The notes under the pieces: generated by a model | What the model was told of the DNA's origin: nothing | The model's input: only the letters and a program-made list of their open reading frames with translations | Databases searched by the model: none | Shown: piece by piece, positions 8,342-17,559 of the stretch | Layout: the number at the start of each line of letters is the position of its first letter | How positions within the stretch are numbered: position 1 is the stretch's first letter | Assembly: GCF_020783655.1 (NCBI RefSeq) | Contig: NZ_JAJGQH010000005.1 | Location: 186,001-250,000 of the forward strand | Length of the DNA stretch: 64,000 bases | Direction: 5' to 3' | Origin: Xanthomonas melonis | Lineage (GTDB): Bacteria > Pseudomonadota > Gammaproteobacteria > Xanthomonadales > Xanthomonadaceae | Made by a program: the position numbers and the translations under genes

Positions 8342-9667
8342 TCAACCTGCAATGTCTACGACATCGCTCCGATCCTGCGCGCTACCCAGCCCTGCGGCTG
8401 GCGCATCGACGACGTGGCGCGCCACGTTCACCGCGGCAGCGACACCGGGGGTCACACGCGATGGGTGGTCGCCGCTCTGCTCGAGATGGGTAGACACCTC
8501 CGACCCTCGGCTGAGCGTCAGGTCCACCGGGCATCGATCGGCGATCGCCAGCAGCTTGTTTCGCTGTTCTTCGTCCAGCGGACCTTCCAGGGTGATCGCT
8601 CGGGTGAACAGGTCTGCCGGCGTCTGCTCGGCGTGCCGGCTATGGGTGACACGCGCACTCGCGCGCACCAGCGGCAAACCCTTGTGCCGAGCGTACATCC
8701 GCATGGTCATCACGGTGCAGGCGGCCAAGCCCGCCGAGACCAGGTCGTAGGGCGACGGGCCGCTCGCCTTTCCGCCGAGCGCCCCTGGCTCGTCGGCCAG
8801 GAAACGGTGCTTTCCGCTGGATATGGCCAACTGGAATGCCCCGCCGCCGGTCTCTTCGGCCAACACGCCTTCGCCCTGCGCGACGTCCGGGATACTCGCC
8901 GCCAGTGTGGGCAGATAGCGCGCAGCCCATGCAGCGATCACCGAGGCTGCGTATTCGGCGTCGGCGCGCCGGGTCAGCAGATGGTCGGCATCGTCGAGTG
9001 ACACGAAGCTCCTGGGATGGCGTGCCGCGAGAAAGATCTCGGTCGCGTTACCGATGTCCACCACCGTATCACCAGGCGCGTGCATTACCAGCAGCGGCTT
9101 GCGCATCCGGCCGATACGCTCCTGCAGATCCTGCTGGCGCGCATCGTCGACGAACGACTTGCGTATCTTGAACGGGCGTCCGGCAAGCAGCAGTTCCGCC
9201 TCGCCATCTTGTTCGATACGTTGCAGCGAGGCCGCATCGATTTGCCGCAGCACATGTTTCACCTGCGAAGGTGCACCCACAGTCGCCACTGCACGTACCT
9301 AAGGCATGTCTGCCGCAGCGCTCAAGGCAGCGGCCCCGCCCAGGCTGTGGCCAATCAGCAGCGTCGGCGCATGGCCTGCCTCCGCCATGGCACGCCCGGC
9401 AGCGATCAGATCATCGACATCCGTGGCGAAGGTGGACGCAGCGAACTCACCGCCGCTGCCCCCAAGGCCGGCAAAATCGAACCGGAGAACACCGATGCCA
9501 CTCAAGACCAGCGCCTTGGAAATCCGCGTCGCCGCAAGGCTGTCCTTCCCGCAGGTAAAGCAATGGGCGAAGATCGCCCACCCCCGCGGCGTGGTCAGCG
9601 GACTCTCGATGCGACCAGACAATGGAGTGCCGCGCGCGCCTACAAAATCGAAACGTTGACCTGACAT
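8342..9667 (-). pseudogene. Alpha/beta hydrolase-OsmC fusion protein interrupted by an in-frame amber codon
   Basis: One continuous minus-strand frame from ATG 9667 (ribosome site GAGGAAG) is broken only by TAG at 9299-9301, after SAAADMP; the next residues VRAVATVGAPS continue the fold in the same frame. The hydrolase half has the nucleophile elbow GHSLGG, the acid Asp in HAPGDTVVD and the His in DDADHLL. The OsmC half has both peroxidatic cysteines (GLAACTVMT and DRCPVDLTL). Bifunctional hydrolase/OsmC proteins of this architecture occur widely in proteobacteria. The codon is probably a GAG (Glu) to TAG change. The OsmC part also runs about 45 residues past the usual family end, suggesting a lost stop. 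Either a young pseudogene or a sequencing error. Confidence 0.8.
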
Positions 9668-10008
9668 GGTCACTTCCTCAAATACATCGGATTAGATATG
9701 TACGAATGGGCTGCATTATGTCTTATGGAGAATATCGCAGCAGCACAGTGTCCTACGCAGATACCGATGGCGAATTTCAGCTGCGCTCAGTTTGGGAACG
9801 AAGATGCGTACTCGCTAGTGGCTTGAGCGCCTGCTTTATCGACCGGCACTTCGCTCAACAACACGAAATACATGCGTAAAAGCGAAGGCTTGTCGCCTTT
9901 ATAACGTCAGCGATGTCGACGTCGATGGCATGACCCTTCCATATCCACTTGATGTCTCTGTTGATCGGCCTGGCTCACCGGCGGTGACACATCGATTTCT
10001 CACAGCAA
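9668..10008. other. Spacer at the distal end of the haemagglutinin locus
   Basis: AT-richer than its surroundings. It carries no recognisable gene; a short plus-strand frame (MSYGEYRSSTVSY, from about 9718) has no family features. It may hold debris of a lost toxin or immunity gene from the adjacent fhaB fragment. Confidence 0.4.
9880..9900 (-). terminator. Possible terminator of the minus-strand haemagglutinin locus
   Basis: AAGGC and GCCTT arms (9885-9899) form a short hairpin followed on the minus strand by CGCTTTT. It lies just beyond the last fhaB fragment. The stem is short, so confidence is low. Confidence 0.35.
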
Positions 10009-11305
10009 CTAGGCCAGCCATCCGCTCAGCATCATGTCGTTGCCGGCGAACAGCTGCAGGGCGTTGCTGGCACTGATGCCCGACAGGATGCCTGCACCAT
10101 TGATGGCCCTGGACGCCTCGCTGACCAGGTTGTTGCCTGCGGCCAGCGCGACATCGCGGCCCTGGATCTGGCCCTGGTTGAGCAGGTCGTTGCGCGCTTG
10201 CAGCGACACCGTGCCGGTGCCGCTGATGCGGCCCTGGTTGAGCAGGTTGCCGGCGGTGACGCTGACATCGGCACCCGCGATCACGCCCTGGTTGCTCAGG
10301 GCGTTGGTGGCGTTGAGTTCGACATTGCCGCCAGCGATCAGCGCGCCGTTGCCACGCAGCTGCAGCGAGTTGGAGGCCAGGTAGACCACCGGCACCAGCA
10401 CGGTCTGGCCCTGGTATTCCTGCTCCACCATCCACACGATGTCCTGCGTCAGTGCAGCGGCCTGCGCGGCAGTCAGGCCCACGCCCATGCTCAGCTGCAG
10501 CTGGCCTGCGGCGGCCACGCCGGACTCGAGCAAGGCGCGGTATTGCGCCACGCCGTCGGCGTAGTTGCTCAGGTAGCGGCGGCCGGTGAGCTGGGTGATC
10601 CGGTCCAGCACCAGGCGCTGCTCATAGAAGCCATCGCCCAGCCGGGTCTGGGTCCACTCCGGGTCCACCCCCAGCTTGTCCAGCAGGAAGTCGCTGCTGA
10701 TGAAGTTGTCGTAGTTGACGAAGCGCGGATCGGTCTCGATCAGGTAACGACGGCCCGGGCCGTTGCTGCGCCAGGCGTTGATGCCGCCCAGGCTGATGGC
10801 CGCGCGGCCCATCGCGGTGCGGTCGGTGGCGGTGCCGTTGGACAGGCGATACAGCCCGCCGATGGGCAGATCGATCTGCGCCAGCGAGGTCTGGCCGCCG
10901 CCCACAAGCTCGGTTACCGGGATGCTCGATGGATCGACACCCACCCGGCCCTGGTTGGCACCCACGACGATGCCGGTGCCGGCCGTGGTGGTCTGCACTG
11001 TGGCCTGATCGACCGTGCTGCGCGCCAGGCCGCTGTCGTTGGACATGACCGGCGCAACCGACATCGCGACGATGCCGCCGGAGGTGGCCAGCGTGGCGTC
11101 CTGGGTGTTCGCACCGACCTGCGCTCCCGCGTTGCCGGAAGTGCCCGTGGCGACCCGGATGCTGCTGGCGCCGCCATTGGCGCGCCCGGTGACTGCCTGC
11201 TGACCCGCACTGGCTGCGCTCTGCCTGCCGCGGCCGCTCAGGCCACCTTGCGCGCCGATGCCGTTGAGCGCGCTGCCGCTGTTGTTGTCCTTTGCTGCAG
11301 GTCAG
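10009..11305 (-). pseudogene. Decayed filamentous haemagglutinin (fhaB) fragment
   Basis: The frame from a stop near 11310 to TAG 10009 repeats an internal part of the full fhaB: 10030-11259 matches 22693-23922 at a constant 12,663-base offset with only scattered differences. It includes YRLSNGTATDRTAMGRA, the LTGRRYLSNYADGVAQYRALLESG block, and the first GTGTVSLQARNDLLNQGQ beta-helix repeats. It lacks the secretion domain and ends abruptly (GNDMMLSGWLA) where the parent reads GNDMTLTGTRV. With no signal peptide, transport domain or toxin end it cannot act alone. It looks like a remnant of an older displaced cassette whose toxin end has been lost. Confidence 0.85.
10030..11259. repeat. Direct repeat copy (partner 22693-23922 in fhaB)
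   Basis: About 1.23 kb of near-identical sequence in the same orientation as fhaB at a fixed 12,663-base offset, with scattered substitutions. More diverged than the 16061/21761 pair, so probably an older duplication. Confidence 0.85.
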
Positions 11306-11368
11306 GCTGGCGGTCAGGGCCGCCGCTTAATTATCTCCGTCGCTGATTATCCTGATTCTCCGATAATT

Positions 11369-11713
11369 TCACCTAGCAATCGACCACCAATCACAGCTGA
11401 TGTCGGGCTCCAGCCCAATAAAAGCCTCAGAGCTTACCTCAGAAAGATCAAATTTTACGCATAATCCTGAGGCCATTTCATTCTTAACTATTTCTATAGA
11501 AGCAACCTTCTCTGATGAGAATTTGATAATTTCTTTTTCGGAAAGTCTCAAGGAGATTTGAAGGGACTTCATGACGGCGCTAAAGGAAACTTCCATCTCG
11601 ATTTTTCCATCACTTGAATTTTTCCTGTATGTAGATAGGCCAAGACTTGAGTCAATCTCGATTGGCTCCATTCCTAACTCAGTCAGAAAATCAACTCTTC
11701 TTGGGATAATCAT
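11369..11713 (-). CDS. Candidate immunity protein for the displaced FhaB toxin end
   Basis: A 114-residue acidic protein starting MIIPRRVDFLTELG at ATG 11713, 11 bases after the stop of the preceding toxin frame, with an AAGAGA ribosome site; an upstream TTG (11728) would overlap that stop. Base composition is much AT-richer than the surrounding FHA sequence, as usual for exchangeable toxin/immunity pairs. It has one Cys, two adjacent Trp near the end (CDWWSIAR), no signal peptide and no membrane helix. I recognise no family; the immunity role rests on its position directly after a cdiA-type C-terminus. Confidence 0.6.
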   Translation of the reverse strand: MIIPRRVDFLTELGMEPIEIDSSLGLSTYRKNSSDGKIEMEVSFSAVMKSLQISLRLSEKEIIKFSSEKVASIEIVKNEMASGLCVKFDLSEVSSEAFIGLEPDISCDWWSIAR

Positions 11714-11724
11714 TTTCCATCTCT

Positions 11725-14700
11725 TCAATTTCGAGGGATGACTGTGCTCAACCTGCGAGTTCCGTTATCCATTATTTGGAAAGTGCTTTGAATATTTACC
11801 GCCCTACCTGATGGCCCGATAAATAATGACTCACGAACTTCAAACTTACCATATTCATTACTGAACCTATTAACTATATTTCCTTCATTTTTCACGGCGT
11901 TAGATAAATGTTCATTTAGCATTTGGCGACCGGCTGCGTTATCATGGACGCCAAGTCTCTTCATCTCAAGAGCAAGCTGATTTGATCTGGCAGCGTTATG
12001 CGAATTACTGGCAACCTTACCAAAAATATAATCGAATTTACCTGGCGCTACTTCGACTATGCCTGCCATCAACTTTAAATTTCCAGCCGATAATGCAGCG
12101 CCTGCTAAGCCATACAAGTTTTCAGATGCATTAATTGATAAACCTGTTTTAGAAAGTAGTGTACCACCAATGGTATTGGCTACAACTCCAGAGTCAGCAT
12201 AGCGTATACCAGCTTGAAGTTGATCCACTCCCCAAGCAGCCGCAAGGCAGCCTAGCCCAAATGTCTCAACACAGGTTGATAGGCCGATTGTTGCAGCTGT
12301 ACCGCCACCAGCGGCTTGCACGACACCCATGGCTTTCCCTAAAGGATTTCCATTAACAGAATTCCAAACACTAGCAGAATCACCCCATTGATCAGCTAGC
12401 GTGTAGTCAAATATTTTTTCGCCCATTTTATATGGCACGCCGAATTCGTCATTTCGGGTTACTTGGCTGAACTGACTCGACAGCAATTCTCGCTCCTGCG
12501 CATACTCATCTTTCCCGCCTTCCAACTCCAATATTGAGTAGAAATTAAATGCATCGCTACCTACTGGGTGCTCAGATGAGCATTCGACTTTTGCACATGC
12601 GGCGAGTGTCAATCGAAGTTCTTTTTCAGGATCGCCGCCACTGAGCTCCTTAATCCTGTCAATTTCGCTATTACGGAGCATTCGGTTATTGACTACTGCG
12701 TTGTCGGCGATCTGCGCGCCCACAGCTGCCTCACTTAAGCTCCCGCCCGTCATCCCACCCGCGATGGCACCAACGGCCTGCGACAACGAGACGATCAGCT
12801 GCTTGTCCGCATCCGGCAAACGGTTCGGATCGAACTTGCCATCCGGGCCGTAGGCTTGCGGGTCGTCGCCGTACAGGGTCTTGGTCAGGTACTGCGCCGC
12901 CAGCTCGCCACCTGCGCCCGCAAGCGCGCCACCGGCCATGGATGTGCCGTTGACTTGCGCCAGCACCGCGCCGAGGACTGCATGCGATAGCCCTTGCAGT
13001 ACGGCGTTGGGGTTGCTGCCGTGGTTTTGGTCGAAGGTCTTGCCAACCAGTTGGGCGGCATAAGGTGCCAGTGCATTACCGGCAACTTGGCTCGCCCCCT
13101 GGCCGGCGACACTGCCGACCAGGACCGTGGTGACCGCTTGCAACGCCCGGCTGTAGTCGCCGCCCGTGCCCCATTGCTGCTTTGACTCGTAAGCTGCGCG
13201 GTAGTCGGGAGCGTTCTGCAGCAGTTCGCTTTCCCGCTGGGCAGGCGTCAAGGCTGCAAAGCGATTCCTGTCATCGTCGGTCTTGAGGTCGTTCCTGTAC
13301 TGGTCTTCGATGGCGCGCGCCTTGTTCTCGGCCGATGCGGCAATGTCCTGGCCGATCTGCCTGCCCGTTGCGATGACCGTGCTGGCCGCCGCTGCCATTG
13401 CCTGCTGCTCGCCCAGGATCTTGCGCACGTCCGGCAGGGTCGCCACAGCCTCATGCGCCGCACTTGCATCGGTGTTGATGCCGGTGGCCGCGGCCGTTGT
13501 GGTCTTGCCGCCGATCTTGATGTTGCCTTCGGTCAGCGTGGCGCGGGTGTCGGTGGTGTCGCTGCCGCTCTCACTCATCGGTACGCCCGGCATGAAGCTG
13601 CCGGTGTTGGCCTTGCCGTAGTCGCCGTTGGCGATGGTGTTGCCGATGTCGCGGGATTGCTCGCCCGCGCTCTTCTGCACCGGGTTGCCGTTGGCATCGG
13701 TTTGGTTGCCGGTACTGCCGAAGCCACCGCTGATGCTGCCCGACGAGGCGCTGTAGTCCATCCGGTTCTTCAGATCGGTGAACGTCAGCGCATCGGCCGT
13801 CAGCTCGCTGGCAGCTGCATTCGTGCTGGCGATGGCGCCGCCGATCAGGTTTACGTTGCCGGCATTGACGTGGTAACCGCCATTGCCCGCAAACAGGCCC
13901 GACTGCTCGAAGACACCGAGATAGTTGCCGTTGGCCTTGGCCGCGCTGGCGTAGCCGCTGACATCCCAGGCGCTGCCGAACGACACCTGCACGCGACCAC
14001 CGACGCTGCTTTCCTTCGATTGGATGTCCAGCTTGTCCTGCAGCGATTCGATGGTCAGATCACCGCCGATCTGTGCATCGATCCTGTCACCCTTGACCAC
14101 AGCGCCTCGCAAGGTGGTGTCGCCTTCCGAGGTGAATGCGATGTTCTGGCCGGCCAGTTGTGTGTTTTGCCAGGTGCTGCCATCCACGTTGGACTTGTGG
14201 CTGCCGACGCTGGCCTGCACATACGCATACACGCCGGTCTGCGCGCCGACCGAGGCGCCGACGCCGACCTCGAAGCCCGCATTGCTGCCCTTGCTCTGCT
14301 CGGTGTTGCTGGAGCTGCCCGCTTCCAGCACCAGATCGCGTGCCGAGTCCAGGCGCAGCGTATCGCCGGCCTTGAGGTTGCCCTGCACGATGCGCAGGTC
14401 GCCTTCGGTGGTCTTCAGGCTGACATTGCCGCCACCGGTGATGGTGGAGCCTTGCGAGAGTTGGCTGCTGCTGTTGAAGCTGCTCTCGTTGGTGGCGAAA
14501 CCCACGCCTGCTTCGACGCTGAGCAGCGAGCCACTCTGAACCGCCCGTGCCGTCTGGTAGGCATTCGCGGCGGCAGCCATGTTTTGCATCGCGCCCAACC
14601 GCCCATCGGACTTACGTGCATCGTCCACGTTGTTGATCAGATCGATCAGCGGGGACTTGATGCGCGCGAAGGCGCCAATTTTGAGGTCGTCGTCCTGCTG

Positions 14701-17337
14701 CGAGGCCGAGCTGCTTGTATTGGCGGTCAGCAGCTGGATCGAGGCGGCGGTGATGTCGACATCTTTCGCTGCGACCACATTGCTGGCCGACTGCGTGTAC
14801 GTGCCACCTGCGCTCAGGCTGACATTGCCGCCCAGGCTGCCGACGTTGCTGGCCACCTGCGTGACCTGTGCGTTGTCGTCGGTGTGATTCTTCTTGTTGT
14901 AGCCGGCGAAGCGCTCGGTGTCGGAGATGACGACCGTGCCGATGCCCTTGCTGGTGGACTGGTTGGTATTGCCGAGGAGGTCCTGGCCGCTCTGGATGGT
15001 CAGGTCGCCGGCCGCGCGCATGCTGACATTGCCTTGGGCCGCGATGTTGCTCGCGGTCAGCGCGATGTCGCCCTGCGTGGTGGTCAGGCTGGCATTGCCG
15101 CCCACCGACAACTGGGTGCCGGTGATGGTGTCGGTCTGCCCGTTGCCGGTGCCCTGCTGGTTGTAGTTGCCGTACGGCAAGCCGGCAGCATTGTTGAAGC
15201 CCCAGCCTTTGCCGGTGCTGGCATTGCCGCTGGACTGGGTATTGTGCGCAACGTCGAACACAATGTCCTTGCTGGCGAGCAGCAGCGCATTGCCCTCCGC
15301 AGACATTTGCGTGCCCTGGCTGGTGATCGAGCCGTCGCTGGCGAGCAGGGTCAGGTTGCCGCCGGCGGCGAGCTGGCTGACGCGTGCGTCGCTGGTACTT
15401 TCGTTCTGCGCCGCATTGGAGCGATGGCTGCTGGCCTGGATGACGACCGGGGTGATCGCGGCCATGGTGCCGGCGGCTGCGCCTTCGGCATCGCGGCTCA
15501 TCTTGCTCATGGTCGAGCCGGTGTCGACCATGTTCTTGGTGGTGGAATCGCGGGCGCTGCGGTAGGAGGCGCCCGGGTCGTAGGTCACGCCGATCGAGAA
15601 GCCGTTCGACTTGCTGGACTGGCTGGCGTCGTTATCCACCGTGTCCTGGCGTGCCAACAGCGCGATGTCCTTGGCGGCCAAGGTCAGGTCCTTGCCGGCA
15701 CCGAGATCGGAGCCGGCAATGGTCAGCTGGTTGCCCGCGCTGACGACGAGATTGCCTTCCGTCGAGCCGACCGACGAGGCGACTTGGGTAACCGACTCGG
15801 TCGTATTCTCGCTGTTGCTGCGCGCATGGCTGTAGCCAATGCTGGCAACGCCCCCACCGATGCTGCCGGTCAGGCCCGAGCGCTTCTGGCTGAAGCGATG
15901 CGTTTCGCTGCTGGTGTCCTGGGCGGATTCGATGATGACGTTGTTGCCTGCGGCCAGGCGCACATCGCCCTCGGCGAGGACGGTCGAGCCGACCACGGCG
16001 ACATCGTTGCCAGCCGAGATGTTGACCGACTCGCCGCTCAGCGCGGTGCCGATGGCCAGCGTGTCCTGCCACGCATCATGGGTGGTGGTGGTCTTGCTGC
16101 TGAACGTGCCCTTCTTCTTTTTGGTCATGTCCTGCACGGCATCGTGCTGCTCGCTGGCGGCGAGCAGATTGACGTCGTTGCCGGCGGCCAGGGTGATGCC
16201 GCCTTCCTTGGTGGCGGCCGATGCGGCGGTGAGGGTGATGTCGTTGCCCGCCTGCATGGCGAGGTTGCCGCCGGCGGTGAACTCGGTGCCGTGGACGGTT
16301 TCGTCGCGGGTGCTGGTGGTCTGCCTGAAACGCTTGCGTGTCTCCAGGACATCGCTGGTGTCCACCGTGGTCAGGGTGCTGGCGTTGATGTCGTTGCCGG
16401 CGCTGACGCCCAGCCCTTTGCCTGCATCGAGTTTTGCGGCGACCAGGTTGACGTCGTTGCCGGCGCTGAGGATCAGGTTGCCGCCGGCGGTGAGCGCCTG
16501 CTGATCGATGGTCTGCGTGGTCGTGGTGGTGGTGACGCGGGTCTTGCCGTTGCGGCTCTTGTAGCTATCGGTTTCGGTCTCGTTGAGGACGGACACGACG
16601 TTGAGATTGTTCCCCGCGGCAGCGATCAGGTCGCCGCCGGCTTTGACCTCGGCCTGGCGGATGGTCAGGTCGTTGCCGGCGGTCAGCTGCAGGCTGTCGC
16701 CGGTGCTGATGCTGGTGCGGGTGGTGGGCTTGCCGTCGAGACCAGTGGCCGGCGTCAGCGAGAGGTCGTTGCCCGCCTGCAGTGCCGCGCTGCCGCCGGC
16801 CTTGATGGTCACGCCATGCAGTTGCAGGTCGTTGCCGGCCGAAACGATCAGGTCCTTGCCCGTAATGAGCGAGACGGCGTCGCCGCCGCGCAGCAGGCCG
16901 TTGTCGTCACGCAAAGCGCTGGGCGTGAGGCTGAGGTTGTTGCCGGCGATCAGCGCCGCGCTGCCACCCGCCTGCACGCGGGTGCCGGTCAGGGTCATGT
17001 CGTTGCCGGCCATCAGCTGCAAGGTGTTGCTGGCGCTGATGCCGGACAGGATGCCGGCGCCGTTGATGGCCCTGGACGCTTCGCTGACCAGGTTGTTGCC
17101 AGCGGCCAGCGCGACATCGCGGCCCTGGATCTGGCCCTGGTTGAGCAGGTCGTTGCGCGCCTGCAACGACACCGTGCCGGTGCCGCTGATGCGGCCCTGG
17201 TTGAGAAGGTTGCCGGCGGTGACGCTGACGTCGGCGCCCGCGATGACGCCCTGGTTGCTCATGGCGTTGGTGGCGTTGAGTTCGACGTTGCGCAGCCATT
17301 GACATCGCTCGTGCCCGGTAGCAATCTCTTGCTCCAA
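11725..17337 (-). CDS. Displaced ('orphan') FhaB/CdiA C-terminal cassette with its own toxin domain
   Basis: A frame of 1,870 residues with FHA beta-helix repeats but no signal peptide or TPS secretion domain. Residues from about 16 to 425 are almost identical to fhaB (repeat 16061-17290); the rest differs. It continues through stalk repeats (LAAGNDV type), a pretoxin region with AVVNNRMLRN (resembling the VENN-type boundary motif), and an AT-rich end from about 12,700 down whose final 100 residues (DYIFGKVASNSHNAARSNQLA to VIPRN) form the presumed toxin. The toxin family is not one I can name. The listed start is TTG and follows 15 unrelated codons, so the cassette is probably silent until it recombines into fhaB. 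Confidence 0.8.
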   Translation of the reverse strand: MEQEIATGHERCQWLRNVELNATNAMSNQGVIAGADVSVTAGNLLNQGRISGTGTVSLQARNDLLNQGQIQGRDVALAAGNNLVSEASRAINGAGILSGISASNTLQLMAGNDMTLTGTRVQAGGSAALIAGNNLSLTPSALRDDNGLLRGGDAVSLITGKDLIVSAGNDLQLHGVTIKAGGSAALQAGNDLSLTPATGLDGKPTTRTSISTGDSLQLTAGNDLTIRQAEVKAGGDLIAAAGNNLNVVSVLNETETDSYKSRNGKTRVTTTTTTQTIDQQALTAGGNLILSAGNDVNLVAAKLDAGKGLGVSAGNDINASTLTTVDTSDVLETRKRFRQTTSTRDETVHGTEFTAGGNLAMQAGNDITLTAASAATKEGGITLAAGNDVNLLAASEQHDAVQDMTKKKKGTFSSKTTTTHDAWQDTLAIGTALSGESVNISAGNDVAVVGSTVLAEGDVRLAAGNNVIIESAQDTSSETHRFSQKRSGLTGSIGGGVASIGYSHARSNSENTTESVTQVASSVGSTEGNLVVSAGNQLTIAGSDLGAGKDLTLAAKDIALLARQDTVDNDASQSSKSNGFSIGVTYDPGASYRSARDSTTKNMVDTGSTMSKMSRDAEGAAAGTMAAITPVVIQASSHRSNAAQNESTSDARVSQLAAGGNLTLLASDGSITSQGTQMSAEGNALLLASKDIVFDVAHNTQSSGNASTGKGWGFNNAAGLPYGNYNQQGTGNGQTDTITGTQLSVGGNASLTTTQGDIALTASNIAAQGNVSMRAAGDLTIQSGQDLLGNTNQSTSKGIGTVVISDTERFAGYNKKNHTDDNAQVTQVASNVGSLGGNVSLSAGGTYTQSASNVVAAKDVDITAASIQLLTANTSSSASQQDDDLKIGAFARIKSPLIDLINNVDDARKSDGRLGAMQNMAAAANAYQTARAVQSGSLLSVEAGVGFATNESSFNSSSQLSQGSTITGGGNVSLKTTEGDLRIVQGNLKAGDTLRLDSARDLVLEAGSSSNTEQSKGSNAGFEVGVGASVGAQTGVYAYVQASVGSHKSNVDGSTWQNTQLAGQNIAFTSEGDTTLRGAVVKGDRIDAQIGGDLTIESLQDKLDIQSKESSVGGRVQVSFGSAWDVSGYASAAKANGNYLGVFEQSGLFAGNGGYHVNAGNVNLIGGAIASTNAAASELTADALTFTDLKNRMDYSASSGSISGGFGSTGNQTDANGNPVQKSAGEQSRDIGNTIANGDYGKANTGSFMPGVPMSESGSDTTDTRATLTEGNIKIGGKTTTAAATGINTDASAAHEAVATLPDVRKILGEQQAMAAAASTVIATGRQIGQDIAASAENKARAIEDQYRNDLKTDDDRNRFAALTPAQRESELLQNAPDYRAAYESKQQWGTGGDYSRALQAVTTVLVGSVAGQGASQVAGNALAPYAAQLVGKTFDQNHGSNPNAVLQGLSHAVLGAVLAQVNGTSMAGGALAGAGGELAAQYLTKTLYGDDPQAYGPDGKFDPNRLPDADKQLIVSLSQAVGAIAGGMTGGSLSEAAVGAQIADNAVVNNRMLRNSEIDRIKELSGGDPEKELRLTLAACAKVECSSEHPVGSDAFNFYSILELEGGKDEYAQERELLSSQFSQVTRNDEFGVPYKMGEKIFDYTLADQWGDSASVWNSVNGNPLGKAMGVVQAAGGGTAATIGLSTCVETFGLGCLAAAWGVDQLQAGIRYADSGVVANTIGGTLLSKTGLSINASENLYGLAGAALSAGNLKLMAGIVEVAPGKFDYIFGKVASNSHNAARSNQLALEMKRLGVHDNAAGRQMLNEHLSNAVKNEGNIVNRFSNEYGKFEVRESLFIGPSGRAVNIQSTFQIMDNGTRRLSTVIPRN
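16061..17291. repeat. Direct repeat copy A (partner 21761-22991), 5,700 bases apart
   Basis: About 1,231 bases. By eye I find only four mismatches (16081, 16087, 16120 and 16167) against the copy inside fhaB. The spacing of 5,700 is divisible by three, and both copies are read in the same frame, so recombination keeps the protein frame. Confidence 0.95.
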
Positions 17338-17366
17338 GGAGCGTAGAAACTCCTCACGTAGCGGTA

Positions 17367-17396
17367 CCCACCTCCGTCAAACCGGTGGGTTTTTTG
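17367..17396 (+). terminator. Rho-independent terminator-like hairpin
   Basis: CCCACC (17367-17372) pairs with GGTGGG (17384-17389), followed directly by a run of six T on the plus strand. No plus-strand gene ends just before it. It may stop antisense transcripts entering the symE leader, or belong to the repeated element upstream of symE. Confidence 0.6.
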
Positions 17397-17398
17397 TG

Positions 17399-17535
17399 CC
17401 TGCACTTCGCAGGTGCAGCCGACGCAATGCCTGCGTCGGGAGGGCGGCTAATACAACACCCTTCGGGGAAATACGCCCGCCGGCTACGTGCGGTTTCTAA
17501 CCTCCCGACATCCCGTCGCTGATCGGCGACGGCGC
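17399..17535 (+). ncRNA. Structured leader upstream of symE
   Basis: The 160 bases before symE contain consecutive strong stems: CTGCAC/GTGCAG (about 17400-17418), CGACGCA/TGCGTCG (about 17420-17440), ACCC-TTCG-GGG near 17458, and CCGTCGC/GCGACGG (about 17512-17532). In E. coli symE is held down by an antisense RNA (SymR) over its leader; here an antisense RNA or riboregulatory leader is plausible. I do not recognise an Rfam family and show no promoter, so this is an inference from folding only. Confidence 0.45.
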
Positions 17536-17559
17536 CTGTTCGCAACGGAGGGCTTTGCC

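Noticed and set aside
8342..9673. Frameshift between the hydrolase and OsmC halves
   Set aside because: Codon phase is identical on both sides of 9299-9301, so the break is a nonsense codon, not a frameshift.
9718..9879. A short gene starting MSYGEYRSSTVSY
   Set aside because: No ribosome site, no recognisable family, and it lies in the eroded end of the fha locus.
13453..17346. A 1,297-residue plus-strand open frame opposite the displaced fhaB cassette
   Set aside because: Composition is Gly/Ala/Val/Arg-rich without domains; it mirrors the repetitive FHA frame on the other strand. Similar long antisense frames at 21268-24372, 24418-25887 and 26788-28539 are rejected for the same reason.
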